A DNA stretch of 64,000 nucleotides, taken from contig NZ_CADIKB010000018.1 of NCBI RefSeq assembly GCF_902859825.1, forward strand, positions 1-64,000, written 5' to 3'. The stretch's first letter is position 1. Each line of letters begins with the position of its first letter. Source of the stretch: Paraburkholderia phenoliruptrix (GTDB lineage Bacteria > Pseudomonadota > Gammaproteobacteria > Burkholderiales > Burkholderiaceae). Below, in pieces: positions 1 to 12,120 of this stretch. The notes under the pieces were generated by a model. The model saw nothing but the letters and a program-made list of their open reading frames with translations, did no database searches and was not told where the DNA came from. The position numbers and the translations under genes are program-made.

Positions 1-3000
1 GCCCGAAATATCAGCCGAGCCATTGCCCGAGATGTTGGTCGAACCCGTGTCGATGACGCCCGTGCCGTTGGTCGTGTTGCCGCTGACATTGATCGTGCCG
101 TTATCCGTCACGTTCACATCGCCATTGATCACCGCGCCATTGCCGTTCTTCGAGTCCCCCGAAATGTTGGCCGAGCCGTCGCCGGAAATGTTGATTGCAC
201 CGTTATCGATCACGCCGCTGCCGTTGCCAGCCGCATTACCGGAAACGTTGAGCGTGCCGTTATCCGTCACGTTCACGTCGCCGTTGATCACCGCGCCATT
301 GCCGTTCTTCGAATCGCCGGAAATGTTGGCCGAGCCATTGCCCGAGATGTTGGTCGAACCGTTGTCGATCACACCCGTGCCGTTGGTCGTGTTGCCGCTG
401 ACGTTCAGCGCGCCGTTGCCACTCACATTCACGTCGCCGTCGATAGCCGTGCCGTCGCCATTCTTCGAGCCGCCCGAGAAGTTCGCCGTGCCGTTGCCCG
501 AGATGTCGATGGTGCCGCCGTCGATGACGCCCGTGCCGTTCGTCGAGTTGCCGCTGAAGTTGGCCGTGCCGTAGTCGGTCACATTCACGGCGCCGTCGAT
601 CACCGCGCCATTGCCGTTGGTCGAGTCGCCCGAGACGTTCGCTGCGCCGTTGCCGGAAATGTCGATCGTGCCCGTATCGCCTTCGGTGAAGCCCGTGCCG
701 TTGGTCGAATTGCCGCTGATGTCGGCCGTGCCGTTGTCGGTGACGTTCACACCGCCGTCGATGACCGTGCCGTTGCCGTTCTTCGAACCGCCCGAGATAT
801 TGGCTGCGCCGTTGCCGGAAATGTCGATGGAGCCGTTCTGGCCTTCGATCACGCCGGTGCCGTTGCCAGCTGCGTTGCCGGAGACGTTGAGCGTGCCGTT
901 GTCCATCACGTTGACGCTGCCGTCCATTGCGACACCGTTGCCGTCGGTCGAGTTACCGGCGATGCTCGAGGCGCCGTTGCCGGACACGTTGATCGAGCCG
1001 TTCTGCACCACGCCCGCGCCATTAGCCGACGTCCCGGAAATGTCAGTGGTGCTGTTGCCAGAGATATTGATGGTGCCGTTGTTGCCTTCCACGACGCCCG
1101 AGCCATTTGCGGACTGCCCGGAAATGTTGACAGTAGCGTTGTCCGTCGCATTGAGGCTGCCGTTGGCGACAACACCCGTGCCATTGGTCGAGTTACCCAC
1201 GATATTCAGCGCGCCGTTTCCGGCCACGCTCATGTTGTCGCCGGCATAGAGATTGACCGCCACGCCGTCCGATGAAGAGCCGTTCAGGTTGACCGTACCA
1301 TTGCCGGTAACATTGGCGCCACCGGTGGGAGAACCGTAGATGCCCATGCCGGTTGCGGAGCCACCATTTACGTTCAGTGTTCCGTTGTCCGTCACGGTAT
1401 TCATGTAGCGGAGGCCGACGCCCGCAGCCGTGTTCGACCACCCGTTGATGTCGACAGTGCCGTTGCCTGAGACATTGAGGCCGCCCGGTCCGGTCACTTG
1501 ATCCCAGACACCCCAACTGGTATTTGAACTGCCGTTGATGACCAGCCTGGCGTCGTCAGTCACATTAGCAGAGGCGGCTTCAAACCAGGTGCCCATGCTG
1601 GACCGACTGGTGCCGTCGTAGGAAACACTGGCGTTGCCGCTCTCCGATAGGCTGCCACGAGCGCGTGTCCCGACGCCAGTCTGCGACGTACCTGCTACTT
1701 TGAGGGATGTGTCGTCCGACAGACTGAGGTTCCCGTCAATATACGCACCCGTGCCGTTCGTGCTATTGCCCTCAACGCTCAACGCGCTGTTACCTGACAC
1801 ATTGCCCGTCACCGACAGCGACGCACCCGTGCCGTTCGTGCTATTGCCCTCAACGCTCAACGCGCTATTGCCCGACACATTGCCCGTCAACGACAGCGAC
1901 GCACCCGTGCCGTTGGTGCTATTGCCCTCAACGCTCAACGCGCTGTTATCCGACACATTGCCCGTCAACGACAGCGACGCACCCGTGCCGTTCGTGCTAT
2001 TGCCGCTCACAGTGAGCGAACTGTTGCCCGAGATGTCGCCGTTCACCGCTACCGAACTCCCGACGCCATTCGTGCTCGAGCCAGTGATGTTAATGGCCGC
2101 ATTTCCGGCCATATTGAAATAGACGGGACTGTTCCATGAATAAAACGCAACACCAGCCGCATTCGAGCTGGTCCCGTTAACATTGAATTGGCCGTCGTCC
2201 CAAACATTCACATGGGTCGCATACCCAAGAACGCCGTAGCTCTCAGAACTGGTACCTACAACATTGATATGCGCGGTGTTAGAGATGTTGAAAGTCGTTT
2301 GCGAAATGGAATATGCAGCAGCACCTAGCGAAACGCCCGCGCCCGCGGAACTCGAACCGGACAGGTTCAATGTAGCGTTATTGAGTACGTCCACAGTGGC
2401 GTTGCCGGAATACCCGGCCTCTCCGAATTGAATCCCGATGCCCGTATTCGATGTGCCAACGGCATTGACCGCGCCGCCTGTTTCGGCGAAGTGAGAATCG
2501 TGAGCGAAATGAACCCCGACACCTGTATTCGACGACCCATGGATGGCTAGCGCACCGCTACCGACCTTGGTGACGTTGCCTGCAACAACAACGCCGTCGC
2601 CTGCGTTGGCAAAACCAGTAATCGAGCCGCCGCCAATATTCGTCTGATTGCCATTGAGATAGACGGCAGCCGCGCCTGCAAGGCCATTGCCATTCACCGT
2701 GTTACCCGAGATCGTCAGCGTGCCGCCGCCCAGATCCGTATTGGCGCCTTGCACGGTCACCGAACCATTGTGATTGCCGCTCATGTCGGCAGTCAGATTC
2801 AGGTTGAGCTTGTTGCTGGTCGTCGTGATATTGCCGTTCAGCTGGATGCTGCCGTTGGCAAGCATCGTCAGGTTCGCGTTACCACCCGCCGTCTTGACAA
2901 TATCCGCGCCCGCCTGCTGCACGATATTACCCGTCGCCGTGCCCGAGCTCGCCGTCGTAATCGTGACATCAGTTCCCGCGTTCAGCGCGTTGCTGATGGT

Positions 3001-4401
3001 CGTGTTCTTGACCGTGGCCGTGGTGTTCGTGCCACCGCTGAACGTGCCGCCGGACACATTGCCGCTATACCCGGCATCCGTTCCCGTGCTAATTGTCACA
3101 TCCGTCGGGTCGATCAGCCACTGACCCGCCTGGCCCTCAGGCGCCGCAGCGCTCACCTGACCTTGCACGTCGAGGCTATGACCCGACGTTTCGACAAAGC
3201 CGCCGTTCCCGTGCGTGGAACCTGCCTTGATCGTTGCGGGCGCATCGACCTGCGTGTAGTTCGCGAACTGCACGCCGTTCTGCAGCATGCTCGCGGCTTG
3301 CGTGCCGTCCAGCTTGTGCAGACTGTCGCCGCCGATAATCACCTTGCCGCCCTGCCTCGCGCCGCTTGCATCGATGGATGCATTGCCGAACACACCCACG
3401 CGGTCGCCCGACAGCACCACCGTGCCGCCCGCGTCCGTCGCGCTCGACGCATCGATCCTGCCCGTAACCGCGACATCGCCCGTGTTGCCCGCATCAGCCA
3501 CCACCGTGCCCGCGCGCACCACGCCCGAGAGGTTCACCACCGTGTTCAGCAGCGTGTTGCTGCCGCGCGCGGTCAGCAGGACCGTGCCGTTTTCGGCCTG
3601 GATGTTGCCGCTGTTTTCCACCAGCGCATTCGCCGACGCGTTCGTCAGCGTCAACTGGATGCCCTGGCCGTTCGGCAGCGCGACCATCGCGCTGTCGCCC
3701 GCGGCGAGCGCCACCTGGCCGCCTTGCGCGGTCGTGATCGTGCCGCTGTTGCGCACCTGGTCGCCCATCAGGACGACGTAGCCTTGCGCGTTGATCGCGC
3801 CGTCGTTGACCACGCTTGCGTTCGTGCCCGTCGAGCTCAGCGCGAGCGGGTTGCCCGCCATGAACGCGTTGGAATCGATCGACTTGGTGGTCGCCAGCAG
3901 CGAGCCGACGTTCACCACCGCGCCCTTGCTGAACAGCACGCCGTTCGCGTTCTGGATCAGCACCTGGCCGTTCGCCAGCAAGGAGCCCTGAATGTTCGAT
4001 GCACCGGCGCCCGTCACGCGGTTCAGCGCCTGCGCCTGCGCATTGGGCTGATTGAACTGGACCGTGTTGCCCTGACCGACGTTGAACGAGTTCCAGTCGA
4101 TCACGGTACGCTGCGTACCTTGATTGATGGTCATCGTGTTGGTGTTCTGCGAGATGCTGGCCTGACCTGCGACCACCTGGCCGTTGGTCGGCAGCGACTG
4201 CGCGCGACTGAGCGACGGATGAAACGCAATCAGCGCGAGCGCCGTGGCAGTCATCGTCGAGATGACGCCGATCTCGCGGCCCGAGGCGCTGACGCCGGAA
4301 CTTTCGCCTGCCGTTTTGCCTTGGCTCGTCACATTTTCTGCAACCGCGACGAGCATGCCGAGACGTTTGCTAAATACTCGGCGAAATCTATTCTTGTTCA
4401 T
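1..4401 (-). CDS. Two-partner-secretion exoprotein / filamentous haemagglutinin-type adhesin (3' end outside window)
   Basis: An uninterrupted minus-strand frame runs from an ATG at 4401 to the left edge, 1467 codons with no stop. The N-terminus starts MNKNRFRRVF, the extended signal peptide region (ESPR) typical of large type V secreted proteins. A hydrophobic core follows at about residues 46-60, with likely cleavage near 67. Residues about 70-330 look like the haemagglutination-activity (TPS) domain, including NANGVLF where the family has NPNG-type motifs. From about residue 780 the protein is a Gly/Asn/Ser/Thr-rich array of roughly 26-residue units (NGTG..., NVSGNS...) expected to form a beta-helix. 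By family it is exported through an outer-membrane TpsB pore and acts in adhesion or contact. No TpsB gene is in the window. Function is inferred; the family call is firm. Confidence 0.9.
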   Translation of the reverse strand, partial: MNKNRFRRVFSKRLGMLVAVAENVTSQGKTAGESSGVSASGREIGVISTMTATALALIAFHPSLSRAQSLPTNGQVVAGQASISQNTNTMTINQGTQRTVIDWNSFNVGQGNTVQFNQPNAQAQALNRVTGAGASNIQGSLLANGQVLIQNANGVLFSKGAVVNVGSLLATTKSIDSNAFMAGNPLALSSTGTNASVVNDGAINAQGYVVLMGDQVRNSGTITTAQGGQVALAAGDSAMVALPNGQGIQLTLTNASANALVENSGNIQAENGTVLLTARGSNTLLNTVVNLSGVVRAGTVVADAGNTGDVAVTGRIDASSATDAGGTVVLSGDRVGVFGNASIDASGARQGGKVIIGGDSLHKLDGTQAASMLQNGVQFANYTQVDAPATIKAGSTHGNGGFVETSGHSLDVQGQVSAAAPEGQAGQWLIDPTDVTISTGTDAGYSGNVSGGTFSGGTNTTATVKNTTISNALNAGTDVTITTASSGTATGNIVQQAGADIVKTAGGNANLTMLANGSIQLNGNITTTSNKLNLNLTADMSGNHNGSVTVQGANTDLGGGTLTISGNTVNGNGLAGAAAVYLNGNQTNIGGGSITGFANAGDGVVVAGNVTKVGSGALAIHGSSNTGVGVHFAHDSHFAETGGAVNAVGTSNTGIGIQFGEAGYSGNATVDVLNNATLNLSGSSSAGAGVSLGAAAYSISQTTFNISNTAHINVVGTSSESYGVLGYATHVNVWDDGQFNVNGTSSNAAGVAFYSWNSPVYFNMAGNAAINITGSSTNGVGSSVAVNGDISGNSSLTVSGNSTNGTGASLSLTGNVSDNSALSVEGNSTNGTGASLSLTGNVSGNSALSVEGNSTNGTGASLSVTGNVSGNSALSVEGNSTNGTGAYIDGNLSLSDDTSLKVAGTSQTGVGTRARGSLSESGNASVSYDGTSRSSMGTWFEAASANVTDDARLVINGSSNTSWGVWDQVTGPGGLNVSGNGTVDINGWSNTAAGVGLRYMNTVTDNGTLNVNGGSATGMGIYGSPTGGANVTGNGTVNLNGSSSDGVAVNLYAGDNMSVAGNGALNIVGNSTNGTGVVANGSLNATDNATVNISGQSANGSGVVEGNNGTINISGNSTTDISGTSANGAGVVQNGSINVSGNGASSIAGNSTDGNGVAMDGSVNVMDNGTLNVSGNAAGNGTGVIEGQNGSIDISGNGAANISGGSKNGNGTVIDGGVNVTDNGTADISGNSTNGTGFTEGDTGTIDISGNGAANVSGDSTNGNGAVIDGAVNVTDYGTANFSGNSTNGTGVIDGGTIDISGNGTANFSGGSKNGDGTAIDGDVNVSGNGALNVSGNTTNGTGVIDNGSTNISGNGSANISGDSKNGNGAVINGDVNVTDNGTLNVSGNAAGNGSGVIDNGAINISGDGSANISGDSKNGNGAVINGDVNVTDNGTINVSGNTTNGTGVIDTGSTNISGNGSADISG
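142..1110 (-). repeat. Higher-order repeats of about 156-165 bp in the adhesin gene
   Basis: The same block (plus-strand gccgttcttcgag and variants) recurs at 142, 301, 457, 613, 775, 940 and about 1102, a spacing of 156-165 bp. That is two alternating 26-residue units, one with ISGNGSANISG and one with VTDNGTLNVSG. Copies are more diverged than the 78-bp block at 1747-2058. The array continues past the left edge. Confidence 0.8.
1747..2058 (-). repeat. Four 78-bp tandem repeats inside the adhesin gene
   Basis: Units begin at 1747, 1825, 1903 and 1981, an exact 78-bp period. The first three are nearly identical and the fourth diverges in its second half. Each encodes 26 residues of the pattern NSALSVEGNSTNGTGASLSL. 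The period is a multiple of three, so copy-number change would keep the frame. Confidence 0.9.
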
Positions 4402-4837
4402 GAAGACTCACAAATTTGTAGGGAACGCGACCGCCGCACACTGCGGCTCGACATTGCGCGAAGCGGGGCGACGGGCCGTCGTACTGCGCCAATGTTCGCC
4501 TTCGAGAATATGAGTCGCGCTATACAGACTGAATCAGACAAGGACTAAAAGCGGCTCGGATCAAGCGAAGCCTGTGCAGACAAATGCGGAAACCAGGACC
4601 GCGCGTTGAGCGCATTGAGAAGGGCTTGAGAGAGCGCCGCCACGCGGCTGAAGACGAGAAATGTCGTGACGCGCCAGCGCGAAAAGCGCGGGCGGCAAAG
4701 AAAAGACGAGGAGGAATTGCGAAACGTCGGCAACGAGCGCAGCACCGCGCCCGACAAACGCAGCGAAGATTCCGCGCGACGTTTCGGAAAAGTCTTAGAC
4801 GCGACCGCGAAACCGTGGCCGCCGCAAAGAAAACTGC
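4402..4837. other. Intergenic region upstream of the adhesin gene
   Basis: This 436-bp stretch separates hemJ from the adhesin, both on the minus strand. Short open frames here have no recognisable product. A perfect 10-bp palindrome ACAAATTTGT lies at 4410-4419, only 9 bp upstream of the adhesin ATG. No convincing ribosome binding site or complete sigma-70 promoter stands out, so how the adhesin is expressed is unclear from sequence. Confidence 0.5.
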
Positions 4838-5254
4838 TTAGAAAGGCTTAATAACGACCAACGCCACCGCCGCCAGCATGCCCAGCACGGGCAGTTCGTT
4901 GAACATGCGATACCACTTGTGCGAGCGACGGTTCTCGCCACGCTCAAAAGTCCGCAGCAGCACGCCGCAGTATGCGTGATAGACGATAAGCAGCACGACC
5001 ACGCCGACCTTCGCGTGAATCCAACCCTGACCCTGGCCGATTCCGGCGACGAGCCAAAGCCACAGTCCGCAAGCAAGCGCCGGCACCGCGATAAACGACA
5101 TGAAACGGAACAGCTTGCGCGACATGATCAGGAGACGCTTGACCGCGGCGGGTTCGGTTTCCATCGCCAGATTGACGAAAATGCGCGGCAAATAGAACAG
5201 GCCGGCAAACCAGGAAGCGATCAGAACGATGTGGAACGTCTTGATCCAGAGCAT
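4838..5254 (-). CDS. hemJ: HemJ-type protoporphyrinogen IX oxidase (UPF0093/CopD-like membrane protein)
   Basis: A 138-residue, very hydrophobic protein with about four membrane helices, starting MLWIKTFHIV and ending in VVIKPF. It matches the HemJ family, which oxidises protoporphyrinogen IX to protoporphyrin IX in haem synthesis at the inner membrane. The conserved His (residue 8) and Lys (residue 82, in WIHAKVG) of that family are present. I chose the ATG at 5254 because the upstream in-frame extension is charged, poorly conserved-looking sequence without a signal. It lies 151 bp downstream of proA. Family assignment is good; activity is inferred from the family. Confidence 0.85.
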   Translation of the reverse strand: MLWIKTFHIVLIASWFAGLFYLPRIFVNLAMETEPAAVKRLLIMSRKLFRFMSFIAVPALACGLWLWLVAGIGQGQGWIHAKVGVVVLLIVYHAYCGVLLRTFERGENRRSHKWYRMFNELPVLGMLAAVALVVIKPF

Positions 5255-5405
5255 CGGGTGTCCTTGGGTGATGGGTGAGTTGTTCAAGAGAGCGCCGGCG
5301 ATGTTGCCGGCCCGGCATCGCGGCGTGAAGTGACGCGGCGTCGCGGTCGGAAAAAGATGTAAAGCGCGGCCGCGTTGCACGGCCACGCGTTGAATCGGCA
5401 GGCGC

Positions 5406-6677
5406 TTACTGGCGCCCTTCGCCATGCCCGAGCACGACATACTTGAGCGACGTCAAGCCCTCCAGGCCGACTGGACCGCGCGCGTGAAGCTTGTCGTTGG
5501 AGATGCCGATTTCCGCGCCGAGGCCGAACTCGAAGCCATCCGCGAAACGGGTCGAGGCGTTCACCATCACGCTTGCCGAATCCACTTCGCGCAGGAAGCG
5601 CATGGCGCGGTCGTGGTCTTCCGTCACGATCGCGTCGGTATGTTGCGAGCTGTAGGTGTTGATGTGCTCGATAGCCGCGTCCAGATCGTCCACCACCTTG
5701 ATCGCGAGCACGGGCGCGAGGTATTCGGTGCGCCAGTCTTCTTCGGTGGCGTCGACGAGCGGGCCCACGCCTGCGTCCGTCAGCACTGCGCGCGCCGTCG
5801 CGTCCACGCGCAGCTCCACATTCTTCTCGCGGTACAGCTTGCCGAGCGGCGGCAACACAGCAGCCGCCATGCCGCGCGCGACCAGCAGCGTTTCCATCGT
5901 GTTGCAGGTGCCGTAACGGTGCGTTTTGGCGTTGTCGCAAACGGTCAGCGCCTTCGCGAGATCCGCGCGGTCGTCCACGTACACGTGGCAGATGCCGTCG
6001 AGATGCTTGATCATCGGCACGCGCGCTTCGTTCATGAGCCGCTCGATCAGGCTCTTGCCGCCGCGCGGCACGATCACGTCGACATATTCGGTCATCGTGA
6101 TGAGCTTGCCGACCGCGGCGCGGTCCGACGTGGTGACCACCTGCACCGCGTCCTGCGGCAACCCGGCTGCCTGCAGTCCCTCGCCGATCAGTCTCGCGAG
6201 CGCCGTGTTGCATTCGAGCGCTTCCGAACCGCCGCGCAAAATGGTCGCGTTGCCTGATTTGAGGCACAGCGCAGCGGCGTCGATCGTCACATTAGGACGC
6301 GATTCGTAGATGATGCCGATCACGCCGAGCGGCACGCGCATCTGGCCGACCTGGATGCCACTGGGCCGGAACTTCAGATTGCTGATTTCGCCGATCGGAT
6401 CAGCGAGCGCCGCGACCTGGCGCAAGCCTTCGACCATCGTGTTGAGCGCCTTGTCCGACAAGGTCAGGCGGTCGATAAAAGCCGCGTCGTGGCCCTTTTC
6501 GCGCGCCCGCGCGACGTCGCGCGCGTTGGCTTCCTTGAGCAGCGCGGCGTCGCGCTCGATGCCCGCTGCGACCGCCGCCAGCGCGGCGTTTTTGGCAGCC
6601 GTCGACGCCCGCGCCATCGCACGCGATGCCTGGCGGGCGCGGCGGCCGAGGTCGGTCATGTACTGGTCGATATCCAT
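5406..6677 (-). CDS. proA: Gamma-glutamyl phosphate reductase
   Basis: A 423-residue protein beginning [18 protein letters not shown]. It reduces gamma-glutamyl phosphate to glutamate-5-semialdehyde with NADPH in proline synthesis. The catalytic-Cys region reads [11 protein letters not shown], and the cofactor and substrate segments of the ProA/aldehyde dehydrogenase fold are intact. The start at 6677 gives the usual family length; an ATG 15 bp upstream (6692) is possible but has no better ribosome binding site. No proB is adjacent, so the gene sits apart from its kinase partner. Confidence 0.95.
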   Translation of the reverse strand: MDIDQYMTDLGRRARQASRAMARASTAAKNAALAAVAAGIERDAALLKEANARDVARAREKGHDAAFIDRLTLSDKALNTMVEGLRQVAALADPIGEISNLKFRPSGIQVGQMRVPLGVIGIIYESRPNVTIDAAALCLKSGNATILRGGSEALECNTALARLIGEGLQAAGLPQDAVQVVTTSDRAAVGKLITMTEYVDVIVPRGGKSLIERLMNEARVPMIKHLDGICHVYVDDRADLAKALTVCDNAKTHRYGTCNTMETLLVARGMAAAVLPPLGKLYREKNVELRVDATARAVLTDAGVGPLVDATEEDWRTEYLAPVLAIKVVDDLDAAIEHINTYSSQHTDAIVTEDHDRAMRFLREVDSASVMVNASTRFADGFEFGLGAEIGISNDKLHARGPVGLEGLTSLKYVVLGHGEGRQ

Positions 6678-6976
6678 GGTGATTCTCGTCATGCCGCATC
6701 CGCGGACGGGCGGCGAACAGGCTGATTAACTGATTAGCAAAAGATGCAACGATTGTAAGTCGGGCCCGGGCGCTTCGCTGGCGTGGGCGTGGGCGTCTTG
6801 CTGCGTGGTTCGTGCTGCGTGCTTCACGTTCGCGCGCTGCTTGTTATAGCCGGATGCTGTGGCGCTTCGTGGCCGCGCTGCGCGGGCTGGCGGTTTTGTG
6901 CCGCAGCTTCGCTCGACTTCCTGCCGTGCGGCCTCGCCGCCTCAAAACTCGCCGACGCCGGGCGCAGCCCTGAACC
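6678..6976. other. Intergenic region between holA and proA
   Basis: About 300 bp of GC-rich sequence with a short AT-rich patch near 6720-6760, which may hold the proA promoter. I found no complete -35/-10 pair, no hairpin with a T-run and no credible gene; the open frames on either strand have arginine- or cysteine-rich compositions typical of shadows. Confidence 0.4.
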
Positions 6977-8095
6977 TCACGCCGGCCTACGCGCCGCCGC
7001 AGCCGTCCCGCTGCGAGGTCGCGCCGGCGGCACAGCAGACGTCTTCGGCGACGCCACCGCCATTGCGAGCTCGAAGAGCCCATCCCACGGATCAGGCGGC
7101 GGATCGTTGCGATGATTGCCCGGCGTGCCGCCCGACAATCCCTTCACCTGCCGATCCAGCCGCGCCGCCAGCGCCAGCGCCTTTTCCAGCGCCGCTTCGG
7201 TGACACGCGACAAAGCCGGCCCGATCAGCCGCTCGCGCGGACCCCACACGCGGTTTTCGCGCACCAGCATGGCAAGCGGCTTGCCGGCCGCCACACCACG
7301 CTTGATGCGCAACAGCGTGCGTAATTCCTCGACGACGGCCCACAGCACCAGCACCGCCGCTTCGCCTTCGCCCTTCAGACCGTCGATCATGCGCGACAGG
7401 CGGCCGACGTCGCCCGCCAGCATCGCTTCATTGAGCTTGAACACGTCGTAACGCGCGACGTTCAGCACGGCGTCGTGAATCTGTTCGAAGCTCAACGCGC
7501 CGGCCGGATACAGCAGCCCGAGCTTCTGAATTTCCTGATGCGCGGCGAGCAGATTGCCCTCCACACGCTCCGCGACGAACGCGAGCGCGCGCCGCCCTTC
7601 CTCGCCCGCGGCCACGCGCTGGCCTTGCGCCGCGAGCCGCTGGCCGACCCAGTTCGGCAGCTGCGCGCGCTCGACCGGATCGATTTTCAACGCGACGCCC
7701 GCGTCGGCGAGCGCCGTGAACCACGCCGATTTCTGCGTGGCCGCGTCGAGGCGCGGCAGCGTGATCATGGTGACCACGTCGTCGTTGACGGAGCCCGCGA
7801 GCGTCTTGAGCGCGTCCGCGCCTTCCTTGCCGGGCTTGCCCGACGGAATGCGCAATTCGACGAGTTGCCGGTCGCCGAAGAGCGACATCGACTGACTCGC
7901 GCCCAGAAGCGAACTCCAGTCGAAACTGCGCTCCACGGTGAATACCGAGCGGTCGGTAAAGCCCGCCGCGCGCGCCGCCGCGCGAATGCGGTCGCACGCT
8001 TCCTGCGCGAGCAGGTGCTCGTCGCCGTACACGACGTACAGTCCGGCGAGTCCCTTGGCGAGATGCGCTTCGAGCGCGTCAAGTCGCAGTTGCAT
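6977..8095 (-). CDS. holA: DNA polymerase III subunit delta
   Basis: A 372-residue protein beginning MQLRLDALEAHLAKGLAG and containing LYVVYGDEHLLAQEA, the N-terminal signature of the delta subunit, which opens the beta clamp within the clamp loader. The C-terminal tail beyond about residue 330 (DPWDGLFELAMAVASPKTS and a Pro/Ala/Arg stretch) is low complexity. The gene follows lptE after 37 bp, and the order leuS-lptE-holA is common in beta- and gammaproteobacteria, which supports both calls. Confidence 0.93.
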   Translation of the reverse strand: MQLRLDALEAHLAKGLAGLYVVYGDEHLLAQEACDRIRAAARAAGFTDRSVFTVERSFDWSSLLGASQSMSLFGDRQLVELRIPSGKPGKEGADALKTLAGSVNDDVVTMITLPRLDAATQKSAWFTALADAGVALKIDPVERAQLPNWVGQRLAAQGQRVAAGEEGRRALAFVAERVEGNLLAAHQEIQKLGLLYPAGALSFEQIHDAVLNVARYDVFKLNEAMLAGDVGRLSRMIDGLKGEGEAAVLVLWAVVEELRTLLRIKRGVAAGKPLAMLVRENRVWGPRERLIGPALSRVTEAALEKALALAARLDRQVKGLSGGTPGNHRNDPPPDPWDGLFELAMAVASPKTSAVPPARPRSGTAAAARRPA

Positions 8096-8132
8096 GGCTA
8101 CGTGTATCTCTGATCTGATCGGCGCGCGACGC

Positions 8133-8687
8133 TCACAGCGGCGGCGGCGGCAACGGCGCGCGCGGCGCGACGCCCGGCACCTGCTCGCCCGGCGCCGGAT
8201 GCAGCGAACGCACGCTCGACAGACGCCGCGTGAGCTGGTCGATGGCGTCGTTTTCCATGTCGGCGAAGAGAATGTCCGACTCCGCCGTTTTCGCCTGCGA
8301 GTACCGGTCGCTGTAGGTCATCGCCCGATTCAGCGCGATCACGCTCGGCGGGATCAGCACCGTGCCGTCCTTGCCGACGAGCGTGTAATTCATGTTCAGA
8401 TTCAATTGATATTCGGCGACGACGCCCAGCGAATTCAGCGTGAGCGTGCTCGTGCCGCGCGCTTCGGTGATCTGCAAGGTCGCGTCCGCGTTCGCCACCG
8501 ACGTCACCACCACCGTGTCGCTGCCGCCTTGCACGATGCGCGCGAGCCGCGCGCTCGCCGCCGGCGAGCCGCCCGCGATGAAGAGGCGCTTGAAGGCATA
8601 GTCCTGCTGGCCGCGCAGCTGGAAGCCGCACGCGGACAACATCAGTACGCTGCAAGCCAGCGTTACAAAAAGCGATCTGCGAGTCAC
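8133..8687 (-). CDS. lptE: LPS-assembly lipoprotein LptE
   Basis: A 184-residue lipoprotein, starting at GTG 8687. This start is preceded by AGGAG five bases upstream, while the longer frame to 8774 lacks a signal and begins almost at the leuS stop. The signal peptide ends in the lipobox LSAC (Cys20), followed by GFQLRG as in LptE/RlpB proteins. LptE plugs the LptD barrel that inserts lipopolysaccharide into the outer membrane. The C-terminus is proline-rich (PRAPLPPPPL). Context between leuS and holA agrees with the assignment. Confidence 0.92.
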   Translation of the reverse strand: MTRRSLFVTLACSVLMLSACGFQLRGQQDYAFKRLFIAGGSPAASARLARIVQGGSDTVVVTSVANADATLQITEARGTSTLTLNSLGVVAEYQLNLNMNYTLVGKDGTVLIPPSVIALNRAMTYSDRYSQAKTAESDILFADMENDAIDQLTRRLSSVRSLHPAPGEQVPGVAPRAPLPPPPL

Positions 8688-8778
8688 ATTGGCTCCTGGT
8701 TCGCAGTGAATTCCCGGCGCGCGGCATGCGCCGCCGCGCGGGGCGGCGCGATGCCTGCCGGCAGGTATGGCCATGCGG

Positions 8779-11412
<2,634 letters not shown>

Positions 11413-11452
11413 CTATGCTGCTTTGGTGCTTTTGCTGGATGAAATGGCGTCG

Positions 11453-11485
11453 TTTCCCCTTCTGCGGGGGAAAGGGCTGATTATA
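11453..11485 (-). promoter_or_regulatory. Possible leuS promoter -10 and leader hairpin
   Basis: On the minus strand a perfect TATAAT lies at 11480-11485, 110 bp before the leuS ATG. Just downstream is a 7-bp hairpin, TTTCCCC / GGGGAAA (11453-11459 and 11467-11473), which would sit at the very 5' end of the transcript. No matching -35 is visible, so this is tentative. Confidence 0.3.
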
Positions 11486-11525
11486 CCGTTCGCAGACCGC
11501 GGCGCCGCGCTCCGAACGCCGCTGC

Positions 11526-11996
11526 CTACTGCTTCGGGGCCGGCGGCGGGTCGGTCACGAAGCCGATGCGCTCGAGACCGGCCTGCTGCGCGGCGCCCAT
11601 GACCTGCGCGATCACCTCGTAGCGGGTATTGCGCTCGGCGTGCAGGTGGATTTCGGGCTGCGCGGTGGTGGTTTCGTCGGTCGCTGTGGATGCCGTGCTG
11701 GCTGTGCCGGCCTGGGCGGCTTGCGCGAAGCGCGCGCGCATCTGCTCGAGCGTGATCGGCGCGCCGTTCCAGTAGAGCTTGCCCGCGGCGTCGATGGAAA
11801 GCGAAATGGTTTGCGGCGTCTCACGCGCGGGCGCGGCCGCGACTTTCGGCAGATCGAGACGGATGGCGTGCGTGAACAACGGCGCGGTAATGATGAAAAT
11901 GACCAGCAGCACCAGCATGACGTCGATCAACGGCGTCATGTTGATCTCCGCCATGGGCGCGGCCGTCTGCTTTTTCTCGAGTCCGCCGAATGCCAT
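11526..11996 (-). CDS. ExbD/TolR-family proton-channel subunit
   Basis: A 156-residue protein with one N-terminal membrane helix (about residues 20-42, INMTPLIDVMLVLLVIFII) carrying the conserved Asp of the family (LIDVM), then a periplasmic domain. ExbD/TolR proteins work with ExbB/TolQ to couple the proton gradient to outer-membrane processes. It follows the ExbB/TolQ-like gene after 124 bp. With no tonB, tolA, tolB or pal nearby, whether it serves Ton-type or Tol-type work cannot be told here. Confidence 0.85.
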   Translation of the reverse strand: MAFGGLEKKQTAAPMAEINMTPLIDVMLVLLVIFIITAPLFTHAIRLDLPKVAAAPARETPQTISLSIDAAGKLYWNGAPITLEQMRARFAQAAQAGTASTASTATDETTTAQPEIHLHAERNTRYEVIAQVMGAAQQAGLERIGFVTDPPPAPKQ

Positions 11997-12120
11997 GTCG
12001 ATCTCCTTCGTCGCGTGCCCGGTTGGCCTGTTGCGTTATCGCGTTAGCGTGCCGGATGGAACGGTTGGGCTGTCGAATTCATCGGCCCGTGCTTCATTGC
12101 TCAGCGCAGCATACAGCGGC

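Noticed and set aside
1-2058. Regular repeats that could be taken for a CRISPR array
   Set aside because: Repeats are contiguous, multiples of three bases, lack unique spacers and lie inside an intact coding frame.
23-4548. Plus-strand open frames across the adhesin region (for example 23-574, 611-1249, 2749-4548)
   Set aside because: They are repetitive Pro/Leu- or Arg/His-rich reverse-strand reflections of the adhesin repeats; the minus-strand frame has ESPR, signal peptide and TPS domain and explains the sequence.
4545-4851. Frames on both strands in the hemJ-adhesin spacer
   Set aside because: Overlapping Ser/Arg-rich frames on both strands without start signals or family resemblance.
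6783-7203. Plus-strand frames overlapping the end of holA and its downstream spacer
   Set aside because: Cys/Arg/Pro-rich, no ribosome site, no domain, overlap the real holA C-terminus.
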